Source: Synaphobranchus kaupii
Lineage: Eukaryota > Chordata > Actinopteri > Anguilliformes > Synaphobranchidae
Reading direction: 5' to 3'
Assembly (NCBI GenBank): GCA_029718625.1
Contig: CM056376.1
Location: 116,574,263 to 116,638,262 of the forward strand
DNA: 64,000 bases
The notes under the pieces were generated by a model. The model worked only from the letters and a program-made list of their open reading frames with translations, did no database searches and was not told where the DNA came from. A program made the position numbers and the translations under genes. Positions 11,571 to 23,082 of this stretch are shown piece after piece. Position 1 is the first letter of the stretch; every line of letters starts with the position of its first letter.

Positions 11571-12609
11571 TTCTGTGAGCCGACAGAGCTAAGGCTTTGT
11601 TTCAAATTGGAAAATAAACTTAGTGTCCCTTGAAACACCGCCATCAGATTTTATTCAGAGTTTCTCAGTAGACAAGCTAGTATGTCTCAGCTTCAAAATA
11701 GCATTTTCATACAAATGCATATTTTTTTAATTGGTTGAATGGAATGAATATTGTATTTCAAAATTCCCAAATATAACAATCACCTTTGTGCTTTACTCTC
11801 AGACTCAGTTCAAACCCATAGTTGACTAACTGCCGCACATTTATGATATTCATTTAATTATTTAAATATATATATATTTTTGGGAATCAGAAAGTGGTTT
11901 GACTTCCAGAGCTAATCAAGAGTAGGCCTTAGTTATAAAGGTAACATACTATATTACAGAGAAATACAAAACCGTAGACCTAATTATGAACATCTAAAAT
12001 ATAATTTCTACAAGCCCATGCAGCGAATTGCTTAGGGCACGCGCCATATTAACGGAATCAACGCGCTAACCTAATGAATGTGTGGGAACAACAAGCAAGG
12101 AGACATTTAACATTGTTAATTTTAAAAAATGCGCACACGTGATGAACACGCATACTAGGAAATATGGCAATATTTATTTACCTTTGCATAGCTTTGTAAT
12201 TCATCAATGTGTTTAGGCCTATTTTATAATTATTTAGCATAATGGAACAATAAAAGACTTGATAATAGCCTAAAAATCATGCTCTTTCTAGAACGGGGCA
12301 TGCTAGGTGGCTAACGTTACTTACCTGTTTCAAATAAGCCATGTTTGACGTTGATGAATGATAGGCGAATTGTTACTTGCAGAGTTTGCATTTCACTTTT
12401 TTGGGGTCATCTATTATACACTTGAAATGCTCCCATACTTTGGATTTTCTCTCAGACATATTTTAATAACAACTGATCTATTTCTTAATAGAACACCAAT
12501 TGTTAGGTTACAAGACGCACGTCGCGAACAAATAGTTCCACTCTCGTAGCTTCACTGTCCAAATGAATAGTTCCGCTCTCGCATTTTTTCATGATGCGAC
12601 AATTCGGCC

Positions 12610-12678
12610 AATTCAAATTTGGTCGACTAAGAGTCTTCTGATCAACTAATGGTTTAGTCGACTATTTGGGGGCAGCCT
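12610..12678. repeat. hAT-like terminal fragment (GTCGACTA words)
   Basis: GGTCGACTAAGAGTCTTCTG and TTTAGTCGACTATTTGGGGG followed by CAGCC match the end of a hAT-like family common in fish. A partner end was not located. Two copies of AATAGTTCC(A/G)CTCTCG lie just upstream (12530-12585). Confidence 0.4.
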
Positions 12679-12776
12679 TACAATTTATGAAGTTTTATAT
12701 AGTGTAATCCTTACAAGTACTATTGTTTTAGTCAACTAAGGAGTTATAATTCAGAATGGCAGTCCAAAAATTTTAA

Positions 12777-14881
12777 GGGCTCTATTTTCCGGCGAGCCTT
12801 GCACCGGTGAGGTGGCAATTTTGTCATGGCTTTTCAAGCACCCCAGCCAGTTTGGTAATTTTGTGACTCCAAAGTGGGAGGAGAGCCGCTGTTGGGGGTG
12901 TGTTCGGCGAAGGCAGAGTTGTCTCTGGTAACTCCTGACTATTTATGTACGTTTGTGTAAACATGGCGGTGCTGGGTAAAATGATTGAGATAGTAGTGGA
13001 GGAAGACTTTAGTAGTGGACTTTAAAATCTACTTTTCTTAAAAAACTATGTGAACGGAAACTAGAAATTCCGATCGCTGAGCGATCAGGAAAAAAACCTC
13101 TCCCCGCCTGACCTTCCACTGCCTTGGTTTGTTTTTCTTCCCAATGCACTGCAATTCCAATTTCAATATAAGTCCCTTTTATATTGCAGACCATGACTCA
13201 CCACAGGAGAACTATGCCTTGTAAATATGTAGATATGTTGGGACACTGTGATGGGTAAATTCTATGAAATCCATGTTGAAAGTATGTTCATGTCCAGATT
13301 GAATAACCGGGCTATATGCATTTCACCTACTTGCGCTACGGTATAGATTTAGTACAAACCATGAGTATATATAAACAATTTTATTTTTGTCGCAACTCTT
13401 TTTCAATTGGCAATATGACCTTGACCTGGATCTCTGACCTATATAGTTGTCATTTGAGAACGATGTGCCCCAAGTCAAGCTTCAAGTTGATACTTTGCTT
13501 GTCCCGATTGGACATATACTTCTCGAGTTATCAGCAAAAACATGTTTTCCAAGATGGCCGCCCTACCGGACAAAAAGTAGGTCAAGGTCACAAAACAAAT
13601 AGATGTTGCACAACTTCAGTAAATATAGATCTCTGATGTACAAGGAATAGTTCCAGGGCTTTGCGGTTTCTGAGATTCCGCCGCCACAAAATGAACCGGC
13701 CAGAAGAAGAAAAAAAAAAAGTTTTTTTTTTAGAGTGGTTTTGGACTAGTGGGTGGACATGGAGTCTGATGACGCATATAATTCCTGCGGGAAATCAATG
13801 TAGAAAGAAATCCAACAACTGAAATAAGCCACGCCCTATGGGGGAGGCTTAAAAAGAAGTTGGTCTGTCCGTCTCATAAACAAGGCGAGGGAAAAACAGG
13901 GATAATATGTTCTAACATGAAATGCTGGATGAACATACACATTTCAAATATTTTCTATTCTATGTTTATCAACACCAGTCAAAACCAAAATAATGATGTG
14001 GAGCAAAAAACATTTCAACGCATTTCGGTGTTCCGTTTGGCTGTCCAATCACACTACAAAGTATACCAAAAAAATTCAAGAGGTGTGCGACATTGAGGAA
14101 AAAGTGTTGTGCCACATTTTTTTCAGTCAAAAATCACAAGAAGACAGTTGTCAGTTGCCTGTGACCCGGATGACCGTTCATATACAAGCATTTAAACCAC
14201 GGCTGTCAACCAATCAGAATTGAGTATTTATTCAAGCCATGGTATAACAATGCATAATGTTGCAAGGTGATATAATTTGTTTTTAGTTTAGTTGGCCATT
14301 TAAACATACAAATAAGCTAGTTTCTGCATGGGCTATTTCAGTATATGGTGGACTTATTTTTATTATAATATCGTAACACACAAAGGCACACATTTTTCGA
14401 TATAGCCGAACAGTTTAGTGGCAACTTGTAGACTTTACTGCACTTAAATATTCTATATAACCTAAAACAATAGGACTAAAACATAAATTATTAAGCATAG
14501 GCCTATTTAGTTTGTGATTTCAGACATTCCCTTATGAGACAAATGCATTATTACAGTGATAGTATACTTTTTTTTAGCTATATCAATGCAAAATAGATAT
14601 ATTGTCTTCCACTGCACGGGCAGACCACGGAAATTGGCAGTACACCGGGTCACAAAGCGCACAGCTATTATAGGGAATGAAAAGAGGCAAATTGATTGGC
14701 TATGATTGAATCAAGCGGCAACACACCCACTGATAAATATTCAGTCTAATCCAGCCCATTTTCTACCTGTGCACTGTGCAATCCTCGCCTCAAAAATAAT
14801 GAAATTCAGTAGCCACGCCCAGTGCCCCATGCGCTGTGCCATTCACCGCGCCTATGCTCCATTTGCCGAAAAATAGAGCCC
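12777..14881. mobile_element. Harbinger-like element (2.1 kb), degenerate
   Basis: Starts GGGCTCTATTTTCCGGC and ends GCCGAAAAATAGAGCCC, an imperfect inverted pair of the type seen at fish PIF/Harbinger ends. Subterminal GC-rich words such as GTGGCAA and GCGCTGTGCC also fit. Flanks (TAA left, GAA right) do not give a clean 3-bp target duplication. No intact transposase or Myb-like frame is present. A segment at about 13200-13720 has different character and may be a secondary insertion. Confidence 0.5.
13200..13720 (+). repeat. Probable non-LTR-type insertion with poly(A)-like tail
   Basis: Lies between the Harbinger-like ends and finishes in GAAGAAGAAAAAAAAAAAG followed by a T run. It contains TGACCTTGACCTGGATCTCT, CAAGATGGCCGCC and GTAGGTCAAGGTCAC. 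The A-rich 3' end suggests a retroposed copy. The family was not identified and the left limit is approximate. Confidence 0.35.
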
Positions 14882-15380
14882 GAAATCTTGAAAGAAGGTC
14901 ATTCATCAGAGTATGAAATGCAAAAAATAATTTGTAAAAATATACCTTGTGTTAAAAGTGTTAATATATCCCCCAAGTAAAAATGGAATGATTTCCCCTA
15001 ATTAAGTGTATAGCTATTTTAACCTTGGGGATTAATAAAGTATCAATCTATCTATATATTGCAGTCATTTTTATACATGTACTGCTAAATATAAATATTA
15101 TGATATACTGTTAAAAAAACATTGGCTCTTGTTGTGCCCTCAAATAATATAAAACCAAGCGATGTGGATAATTAAAACGTTAAATAACTGCTAAGTAACA
15201 GTTGTTACCATGAAAAAGTTAAAACCTAACCAGGTTAAAACCCAGCCAGTTCCAGGGTCAGTGCTTCCATTCCAGTTCCATTGTGCTTGACAGGGGCCTA
15301 AAACCCAGCCATCCTTATCCTAAAAAAAAAACATTACATTTTGAACACAGGTATACCTGCCGTAGGCCAATTATCTCCCC
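14882..15380. other. Non-coding, AT-rich
   Basis: No gene or clear repeat. ATTAATAAAGTATCTATCTATC-type words at 15030-15055 are a common fish dispersed-repeat tail. Confidence 0.35.
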
Positions 15381-15439
15381 TGTAGACTCCCATGAAATTG
15401 ACATTTGAGAGCAATTGTACGGTGAAATCTACCAAATTC

Positions 15440-15900
15440 TCCAAACTGCTTTTCAGATTGGCGGGACATAATTCACCTGGACTGGGCGCATTAGCATTAG
15501 CACCTGGAATGGGCGCGGAGCGTGGCAAGGGTGCCAGCGGCGATGCTGCCGGATTACAGGCGTCCCGGCAGGCAGATAGAGCTGGCCCCGTGGATCTGCA
15601 TGGCTTATCTGGAGCCCGCAGTGATGGGACGGGAGGCGCTCGCGTCCCACCCGCTCCCTCCCCCACCCTTCCCCTCCCTGGCATTGTCCTGCTCTCCTCG
15701 GCTCCTATAAACAACCAATTACTGACCCAAACAGATGTCAGAGGCTATGATCAAATAATTTATCTGGAGTGAAGAGGCCTTAATACGGGTCAATTTCACT
15801 CTGTTAGACATGCTGTCTGACTCGAGCTGGAGGAGGCCGCGTTCGCTTGACAGGAGATTGCGTTTGCCGGGCACTGAATTCGACGGCTAGGCTCCAATCC
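15440..15900. promoter_or_regulatory. GC-rich candidate conserved non-coding element
   Basis: A sharply GC-richer island (15520-15690) is embedded in AT-rich DNA and flanked by AATTACTGACC and GATCAAATAATTTATCTG, a texture typical of conserved developmental enhancers. Open frames of ~126 codons on both strands overlap each other and show no domain or splice context, so I do not call a gene. Conservation cannot be tested here. Confidence 0.25.
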
Positions 15901-16496
15901 CCTGGACGTTCACCCCGCACACAGGTGAGGGGTCTCAATCTAATGGAGAGACACATGACTCCTGAACAAACGACCCCCCCCCACCCCCTCTATGTTACCA
16001 TACTATATATGTAATACATATACATGTTTTTTAAAAATTTATATATGCATACATTTTACAAGTTGTGTTTTTTTACCATTCGCAATTTTGAAATGTCATT
16101 TAACGCACAAAGTAGCTTTAAAAAAAAAAGAAATCATAACAGAGGAGAGTGGAGTGCATGATTAGAAAAGGTGCTTAATTTTATTTTTGTTCATCAGTTC
16201 TATGGTGCAAATTCTTATCAGCCCTTTCCAAAATCAATAATTTTGGGGCGCTGTTTAGTCAAATAGTGGGAGGGAGGTGTGCAACTGTGGGGGAGGAATT
16301 CAGCTAATCTCACGCTGGGCTGTCTCCAAACCCCTGAGATCTCTCCTACCATCTAACCTTGGCCGAGCCAATTATCTAAGCTCCATCTAATTGAACCCCC
16401 ATGGAATAAACCTTGTCCAGTCACAGGGCACAGAAATCTTGATATACTTCCGAAAAGGCATCATTGACATGGGGTCTCAGCGAGCAGGATTTCACA

Positions 16497-16575
16497 TCTA
16501 CACCCTGCTATATCTGTCCTCTTTGGAAGCCCATCTACACCCTGCTTTATCTGTCCTCTTTGGAAGCCCATCTAC
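16497..16575. repeat. 37-bp tandem duplication
   Basis: Two adjacent copies of a unit starting CTACACCCTGCT(A/T)TATCTGT and ending GGAAGCCCAT. Confidence 0.85.
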
Positions 16576-16779
16576 AAGGGCAACAAGGCAGACTGTTCAC
16601 CATACAGTGCACCAACATGGCTTTCAAACCCCGCAAGAACATTTACCGGGAGTATACAATGCAGGCTCACATGTTCCAGCATCAGTGATATCAAGCCTCA
16701 AGCCTATCAAGGTATTCATGTTCATAACCGCATTTACTGTGTTACTAAATTTAAAGCATTAGACTGCTTCTGGTGCATT

Positions 16780-17080
16780 TGTTTTAATTGCTGAATGCTG
16801 TGTGCTTGTTTTGACCACTGCACTTGCGTTGACGACAGCATTTTGTGTCTTCATTTGGACCACAACAATTTTGCTGTTCATTTTGACAACACAATTTTGA
16901 GTGTTCATTTTGATCAGGATATTTTGGCCTTTCAATCTGATCATACAATTTTTGCTGTTCATTTTGGCCGTGCATATTTAGCTGTTCGTCTTGAAAGTTG
17001 AATGTTGCCGTTTCCTTTTGACGACTGCATTTTGGTTGTTCATTTTGACCATGGCATTTTGGCTGTTCCCTTTAAAAAAA
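16780..17080. repeat. Degenerate ~26-30-bp tandem array
   Basis: Recurrent GCTGTTCATTTTG(A/G)CC and (A/C)CA(A/C)(A/T)TTT motifs repeat about nine to ten times with strong divergence. This looks like an old minisatellite. It ends before an A18 run at 17072-17090. Confidence 0.6.
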
Positions 17081-17169
17081 AAAAAAAAAACACATTTTTG
17101 ACTGTTAGTTTTGACTGGAGGGTGAAGAAGTGAAACGTCTTTCATTGTTTGGGGGATTTTGGTTTGTCC

Positions 17170-17700
17170 CCGGCTCATTTCCGGGGAGGACGTGCCTTGC
17201 TCCTCTCCCCTCTCTGCCTCCCCGCTTCGCCTTTAAATACAAAAGACAAGGCCTTGAGCACTGTTCTACCTTATTATGGTAATAATTAGGGGACTGATTT
17301 TATCGCACCCTACACAATCAGAGTGAGTGGCAATGGCTAAATAAACACCGGGAGTCCTTTTGTCCCCACGGGCAGTTCTTTGTAATTAAAATCAATAGAG
17401 GCCTCTCACAGGACCTCTTTAACCCGCTGAGCCGCGAGTCTCCTCTGCCGTTAAACAGCTTCCCTCCTCATGCTTGCCCAGCACCATCCCGCGCCCCCAT
17501 CTATTGCTTGAACGGACCCCAGAAAAGACAGTCCCCAGACAGAGGCTGTGAACGCTGGTTTTGGGGAGGGCCCGTTGCATTGCGGCCGGCGTCGGGTGTC
17601 TGTGTTCGAGTGCATCTGCTGAGCTGCATCAGTGGGGCAAAGCCTCTGACCTTGGCAGCAGCTGTCTGATCACTGCTGCTCTAATGCAGTCGCTGTACTA
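17170..17700. promoter_or_regulatory. Candidate conserved non-coding element next to minisatellite
   Basis: Moderately GC-rich unique sequence with homeodomain-type words (GGTAATAATTAGG near 17279, TTTGTAATTAAAATCAATAG near 17380). No open frame of note. It abuts the large array that begins at 17761. Regulatory status is inference only. Confidence 0.25.
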
Positions 17701-18152
17701 GTCAGAATGTGTGTTCCTCCCTGTCCCAAACAAGACACACTGAGAAAGGCTCTGCCGTGACCCCTACAGTATATCAGGCTCTGCAATGTCCCCTACACTA
17801 GGCCTATATCAGGCTCTGCAATGGCCCCTACACTAGGCTTATATCAGGCTCTGCAATGTCCCCTACACTAGGCCTATATCAGGCTCTGCAATGTCCCCTA
17901 CACTAGGCTTATATCAGGCTCTGCAATGGCCCCTACACTAGGCTTATATCAGGCTCTGCAATGTCCCCTACACTAGGCTTATATCAGGCTCTGCAATGTC
18001 CCCTACACTAGGCTTATATCAGGCTCTGCAATGTCCCCTACACTAGGCTTATATCAGGCTCTGCAATGGCCCCTACACTATATCAGGCTCTGCAATGTCC
18101 CCTACACTAGGCCTATATCAGGCTCTGCAATGTCCCCTACACTATATCAGGC

Positions 18153-19434
18153 TCTGCAATGTCCCCTACACTAGGCCTATATCAGGTGCTGCAATGGCCC
18201 CTACACTATATCAGGCTCTGCAATGTCCCCTACACTAGGCCTATATCAGGTGCTGCAATGTCCCCTACACTATATCAGGCTCTGCAATGTCCCCTACACT
18301 ATATCAGGCTCTGCAATGTCCCCTACACTATATCAGGCTCTGCAATGTCCCCTACACTATGCCTATATCAGGAGCTGCAATGGCCCCTACAGTATATCTG
18401 GCTCTGCAATGTCCCCTACACTATATCAGGCTCTGCAATGTCCCCTACACTAGGCTTATATCAGGCTCTGCAATGTCCCCTACACTAGGCCTATATCAGG
18501 TGCTGCAATGGCCCCTACACTATATCAGGCTCTGCAATGTCCCCTACACTAGGCTTATATCAGGCTCTGCAATGTCCCCTACACTAGGCCTATATCAGGA
18601 GCTGCAATGGCCCCTACAGTATATCTGGCTCTGCAATGTCCCCTACACTAGGCCTATATCAGGCTCTGCAATGTCCCCTACAGTAGGCTTATATCAGGAG
18701 CTGCAATGTCCCCAACACTATATCAGGCTCTGCAATGTCCCCTACACTATATCAGGCTCTGCAATGTCCCCTACACTAGGCCTATATCAGGTGCTGCAAT
18801 GTCCCCAACACTATATCAGGCTCTGCAATGTCCCCTACACTATATCAGGCTCTGCAATGTCCCCTACACTATATCAGGCTCTGCAATGTCCCCTACACTA
18901 GGCCTATATCAGGTGCTGCAATGTCCCCTACACTATATCAGGCTCTGCAATGTCCCCTACACTATATCAGGCTCTGCAATGTCCCCTACACTAGGCCTAT
19001 ATCAGGTGCTGCAATGTCCCCTACACTATATCAGGCTCTGCAATGTCCCCTACACTATATCAGGCTCTGCAATGTCCCCTACACTAGGCCTATATCAGGT
19101 GCTGCAATGTCCCCTACACTATATCAGGCTCTGCAATGTCCCCTACACTATATCAGGCTCTGCAATGTCCCCTACACTAGGCCTATATCAGGTGCTGCAA
19201 TGGCCCCTACAGTATATCAGGCTCTGCAATGTCCCCTACACTAGGCCTATATCAGGTGCTGCAATGTCCCCTACACTATATCAGGCTCTGCAATGTCCCC
19301 TACACTAGGCCTATATCAGGTGCTGCAATGGCCCCTACAGTATATCTGGCTCTGCAATGTCCCCTACACTAGGCCTATATCAGGTGCTGCAATGTCCCCA
19401 ACACTATATCAGGCTCTGCAATGTCCCCTACACT
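18153..19434. repeat. Higher-order block, copy 1, within minisatellite A
   Basis: The order of variant units here repeats at 19805-21057. The offset is 1652 bp at the left and 1623 bp from about 18301 rightward, so copy 1 has one extra 29-bp unit. Diagnostic variants such as ACTATGCCTATATCAGGAGC (18356) and CAGTATATCTGGC recur at the same offset. Confidence 0.85.
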
Positions 19435-19804
19435 ATATCAGGCTCTGCAATGTCCCCTACACTAGGCTTATATCAGGCTCTGCAATGTCCCCTACACTAG
19501 GCTTATATCAGGCTCTGCAATGGCCCCTACACTATATCAGGCTCTGCAATGTCCCCTACACTAGGCCTATATCAGGCTCTGCAATGTCCCCTACACTAGG
19601 CTTATATCAGGCTCTGCAATGGCCCCTACACTATATCAGGCTCTGCAATGTCCCCTACACTAGGCCTATATCAGGCTCTGCAATGTCCCCTACACTATAT
19701 CAGGCTCTGCAATGTCCCCTACACTAGGCTTATATCAGGAGCTGCAATGTCCCCTACACTATATCAGGCTCTGCAATGTCCCCTACACTAGGCTTATATC
19801 AGGT

Positions 19805-21057
19805 GCTGCAATGTCCCCTACACTAGGCCTATATCAGGTGCTGCAATGGCCCCTACACTATATCAGGCTCTGCAATGTCCCCTACACTAGGCCTATATCA
19901 GGTGCTGCAATGTCCCCTACACTATATCAGGCTCTGCAATGTCCCCTACACTATATCAGGCTCTGCAATGTCCCCTACACTATGCCTATATCAGGAGCTG
20001 CAATGGCCCCTACAGTATATCTGGCTCTGCAATGTCCCCTACACTATATCAGGCTCTGCAATGTCCCCTACACTAGGCTTATATCAGGCTCTGCAATGTC
20101 CCCTACACTAGGCCTATATCAGGTGCTGCAATGGCCCCTACACTATATCAGGCTCTGCAATGTCCCCTACACTAGGCTTATATCAGGCTCTGCAATGTCC
20201 CCTACACTAGGCCTATATCAGGAGCTGCAATGGCCCCTACAGTATATCTGGCTCTGCAATGTCCCCTACACTAGGCCTATATCAGGCTCTGCAATGTCCC
20301 CTACAGTAGGCTTATATCAGGAGCTGCAATGTCCCCAACACTATATCAGGCTCTGCAATGTCCCCTACACTATATCAGGCTCTGCAATGTCCCCTACACT
20401 AGGCCTATATCAGGTGCTGCAATGTCCCCAACACTATATCAGGCTCTGCAATGTCCCCTACACTATATCAGGCTCTGCAATGTCCCCTACACTATATCAG
20501 GCTCTGCAATGTCCCCTACACTAGGCCTATATCAGGTGCTGCAATGTCCCCTACACTATATCAGGCTCTGCAATGTCCCCTACACTATATCAGGCTCTGC
20601 AATGTCCCCTACACTAGGCCTATATCAGGTGCTGCAATGTCCCCTACACTATATCAGGCTCTGCAATGTCCCCTACACTATATCAGGCTCTGCAATGTCC
20701 CCTACACTAGGCCTATATCAGGTGCTGCAATGTCCCCTACACTATATCAGGCTCTGCAATGTCCCCTACACTATATCAGGCTCTGCAATGTCCCCTACAC
20801 TAGGCCTATATCAGGTGCTGCAATGGCCCCTACAGTATATCAGGCTCTGCAATGTCCCCTACACTAGGCCTATATCAGGTGCTGCAATGTCCCCTACACT
20901 ATATCAGGCTCTGCAATGTCCCCTACACTAGGCCTATATCAGGTGCTGCAATGGCCCCTACAGTATATCTGGCTCTGCAATGTCCCCTACACTAGGCCTA
21001 TATCAGGTGCTGCAATGTCCCCAACACTATATCAGGCTCTGCAATGTCCCCTACACT
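19805..21057. repeat. Higher-order block, copy 2, within minisatellite A
   Basis: Second copy of the 18153-19434 block. It appears identical over long stretches and differs by one unit. About 370 bp of other array units separate the two copies. Identity ends at 21057, where copy 2 continues with an AGGCTT-type unit. Confidence 0.85.
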
Positions 21058-21446
21058 AGGCTTATATCAGGAGCTGCAATGGCCCCTACACTATATCAGG
21101 CTCTGCAATGTCCCCTACACTAGGCCTATATCAGGCGCTGCAATGTCCCCTACACTATATCAGGCTCTGCAATGTCCCCTACACTAGGCCTATATCAGGC
21201 TCTGCAATGTCCCCGAAACTACATCAGGCTCTGCAGTGTCCCCTACACTAGGCCTATATCAGGCGCTGCAATGTCCCCTACACTATATCAGGCTCCACAG
21301 TGTCATCTAAACTATATCAGGCTCTGCAATGCCCCCTACATTAGGCCTATATCAGGCGCTGCAATGTCACCTATAATATATCAGGCTCTAAAGTGTCCCC
21401 TAAACTATATCAGGCTCTGCTATGTTCCCTTACACTATATCAGGCT

Positions 21447-23082
21447 GTGATATTACTGTGTCATAGACAAACTCAGCTCTTATCTTACTGTGGCACAGAG
21501 ACACACATGAAGGTCTGATATTACTGTGGCACAGAGACACACACTCAGCTCTGATATTACTGTGGCACAGAGACACACTCAGCTCTGATATTACTGTGGC
21601 ACAGAGACACACACTCAGCTCTGATATTACTGTGGCACAGAGACACACACTCAGCTCTGATATTACTGTGGCACAGAGACACACACTCAGCTCTGATATT
21701 ACTGTGGCACAGAGACACACACTCAGCTCTGATATTACTGTGGCACAGAGACACACTCAGCTCTGATATTACTGTGGCACAGAGACACACATGAAGCTCT
21801 GATATTACTGTGGCACAGAGACACACACTCAGCTCTGATATTATTTTGGTACAGAGACACACACTCAGCTCTGATATTACTGTGGTACAGAGACACACAC
21901 TCAGCTCTGATATTACTGTGGCACAGAGACACACACTCAGCTCTGATATTACTGTGGCACAGAGACACACACTCAGCTCTGATATTACTGTGGCACAGAG
22001 ACACACTCAGAACTGATATTACTGTGGCACAGAGACACACTCAGCTCTGATATTACTTTGGTACAGAAACACACACTCAGCTCTGATATTACTGTGGCAC
22101 AGAGACACACTCAGCTCTGATATTACTGTGGCACAGAGACACACTCAGCTCTGATATTACTGTGGCACAGAGACACACTCAGCTCTGATATTACTGTGGC
22201 ACAGAGACACACTCAGCTCTGATATTACTCTGTGGCACAGAGACACACTCAGCTCTGATATTACTGTGGCACAGAGACACACACTCAGCTCTGATATTAC
22301 TGTGGTACAGATACACACACTCAGCTCTGATATTACTGTGGCACAGAGACACACTCAGCTCTGATATTACTGTGGCACAGAGACACACACTCAGCTCTGA
22401 TATTACTGTGGCACAGAGACACACTCAGCTCTGATATTACTGTGGCACAGAGACACACACTCAACTCTGATATTACTGTGGCACAGAGACACACTCAGCT
22501 CTGATATTACTGTGGTACAGAGACACACACTCAGCTCTGATATTACTGTGGCACAGAGACACACTCAGCTCTGATATTACTGTGGCACAGAGACACACAC
22601 TCAGCTCTGATATTACTTTGGTACAGAAACACACACTCAGCTCTGATATTACTGTGGCACAGACACACTCAGCTCTGATATTACTGTGGCACAGAGACAC
22701 ACACTCAGCTCTGATATTACTGTGGCACAGAGAAACACACTCAGCTCTGATATTACTGTGGTACAGAGACACACTCAGCTCTGATATTACTGTGGCACAG
22801 AGACACACACTCAGCTCTGATATTACTGTGGCACAGAGACACACTCAGCTCTGATATTACTGTGGCACAGAGACACACTCAGCTCTGATATTACTGTGGC
22901 ACAGAGACACACACTCAGCTCTGATATTACTGTGGCACAGAGAAACACACTCAGCTCTGATATTACTGTGGTACAGAGACACACTCAGCTCTGATATTAC
23001 TGTGGCACAGAGACACACACTCAGCTCTGATATTACTGTGGCACAGAGACACACACTCAGCTCTGATATTACTGTGGCACAC
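21447..23082. repeat. 1.6-kb minisatellite B (34/36-bp units)
   Basis: About 46-48 units of CAGCTCTGATATTACTGTGG followed by CACAGAGACACA(CA)CT. Units are 36 or 34 bp, depending on one CA dinucleotide. Rare variants read TTTTGGTACAGA or ATACACAC. The first units (21447-21540) are the most divergent. The array begins directly at the end of minisatellite A, with no unique spacer, and stops at ACACCGTGGCAGCC. Minus-strand open frames across it are artefacts. Confidence 0.97.

Larger units (their letters stand above)
17761..21446. repeat. 3.7-kb minisatellite A (29/35-bp units)
   Basis: Over a hundred tandem units of two lengths. The short 29-bp unit holds TATATCAGGCTCTGCAATGT followed by CCCCTACAC. 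The 35-bp unit has AGGCCT or AGGCTT added before TATATC. Unit variants differ at set positions (GGCTCTG, GGTGCTG, GGAGCTG; TGTCCC or TGGCCC; ACACTA or ACAGTA) and recur in ordered blocks. Units decay toward the right end (after about 21210). Unit lengths are not multiples of three, so long + strand open frames are artefacts. Confidence 0.97.

Noticed and set aside
15334..15772. Overlapping 126-codon open frames on both strands
   Set aside because: Both strands are open because the stretch is GC-rich. Neither product has a recognisable domain or splice context.
18159..21450. Many open frames of 76-270 codons with MSPTLYQALQ-type repeats
   Set aside because: Products of 29/35-bp tandem units read in rotating frames. 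No unique domain, and the same peptide appears in several frames.
17761..23082. CRISPR-like array
   Set aside because: The repeats are contiguous, with no unique spacers, and the genome is clearly eukaryotic.
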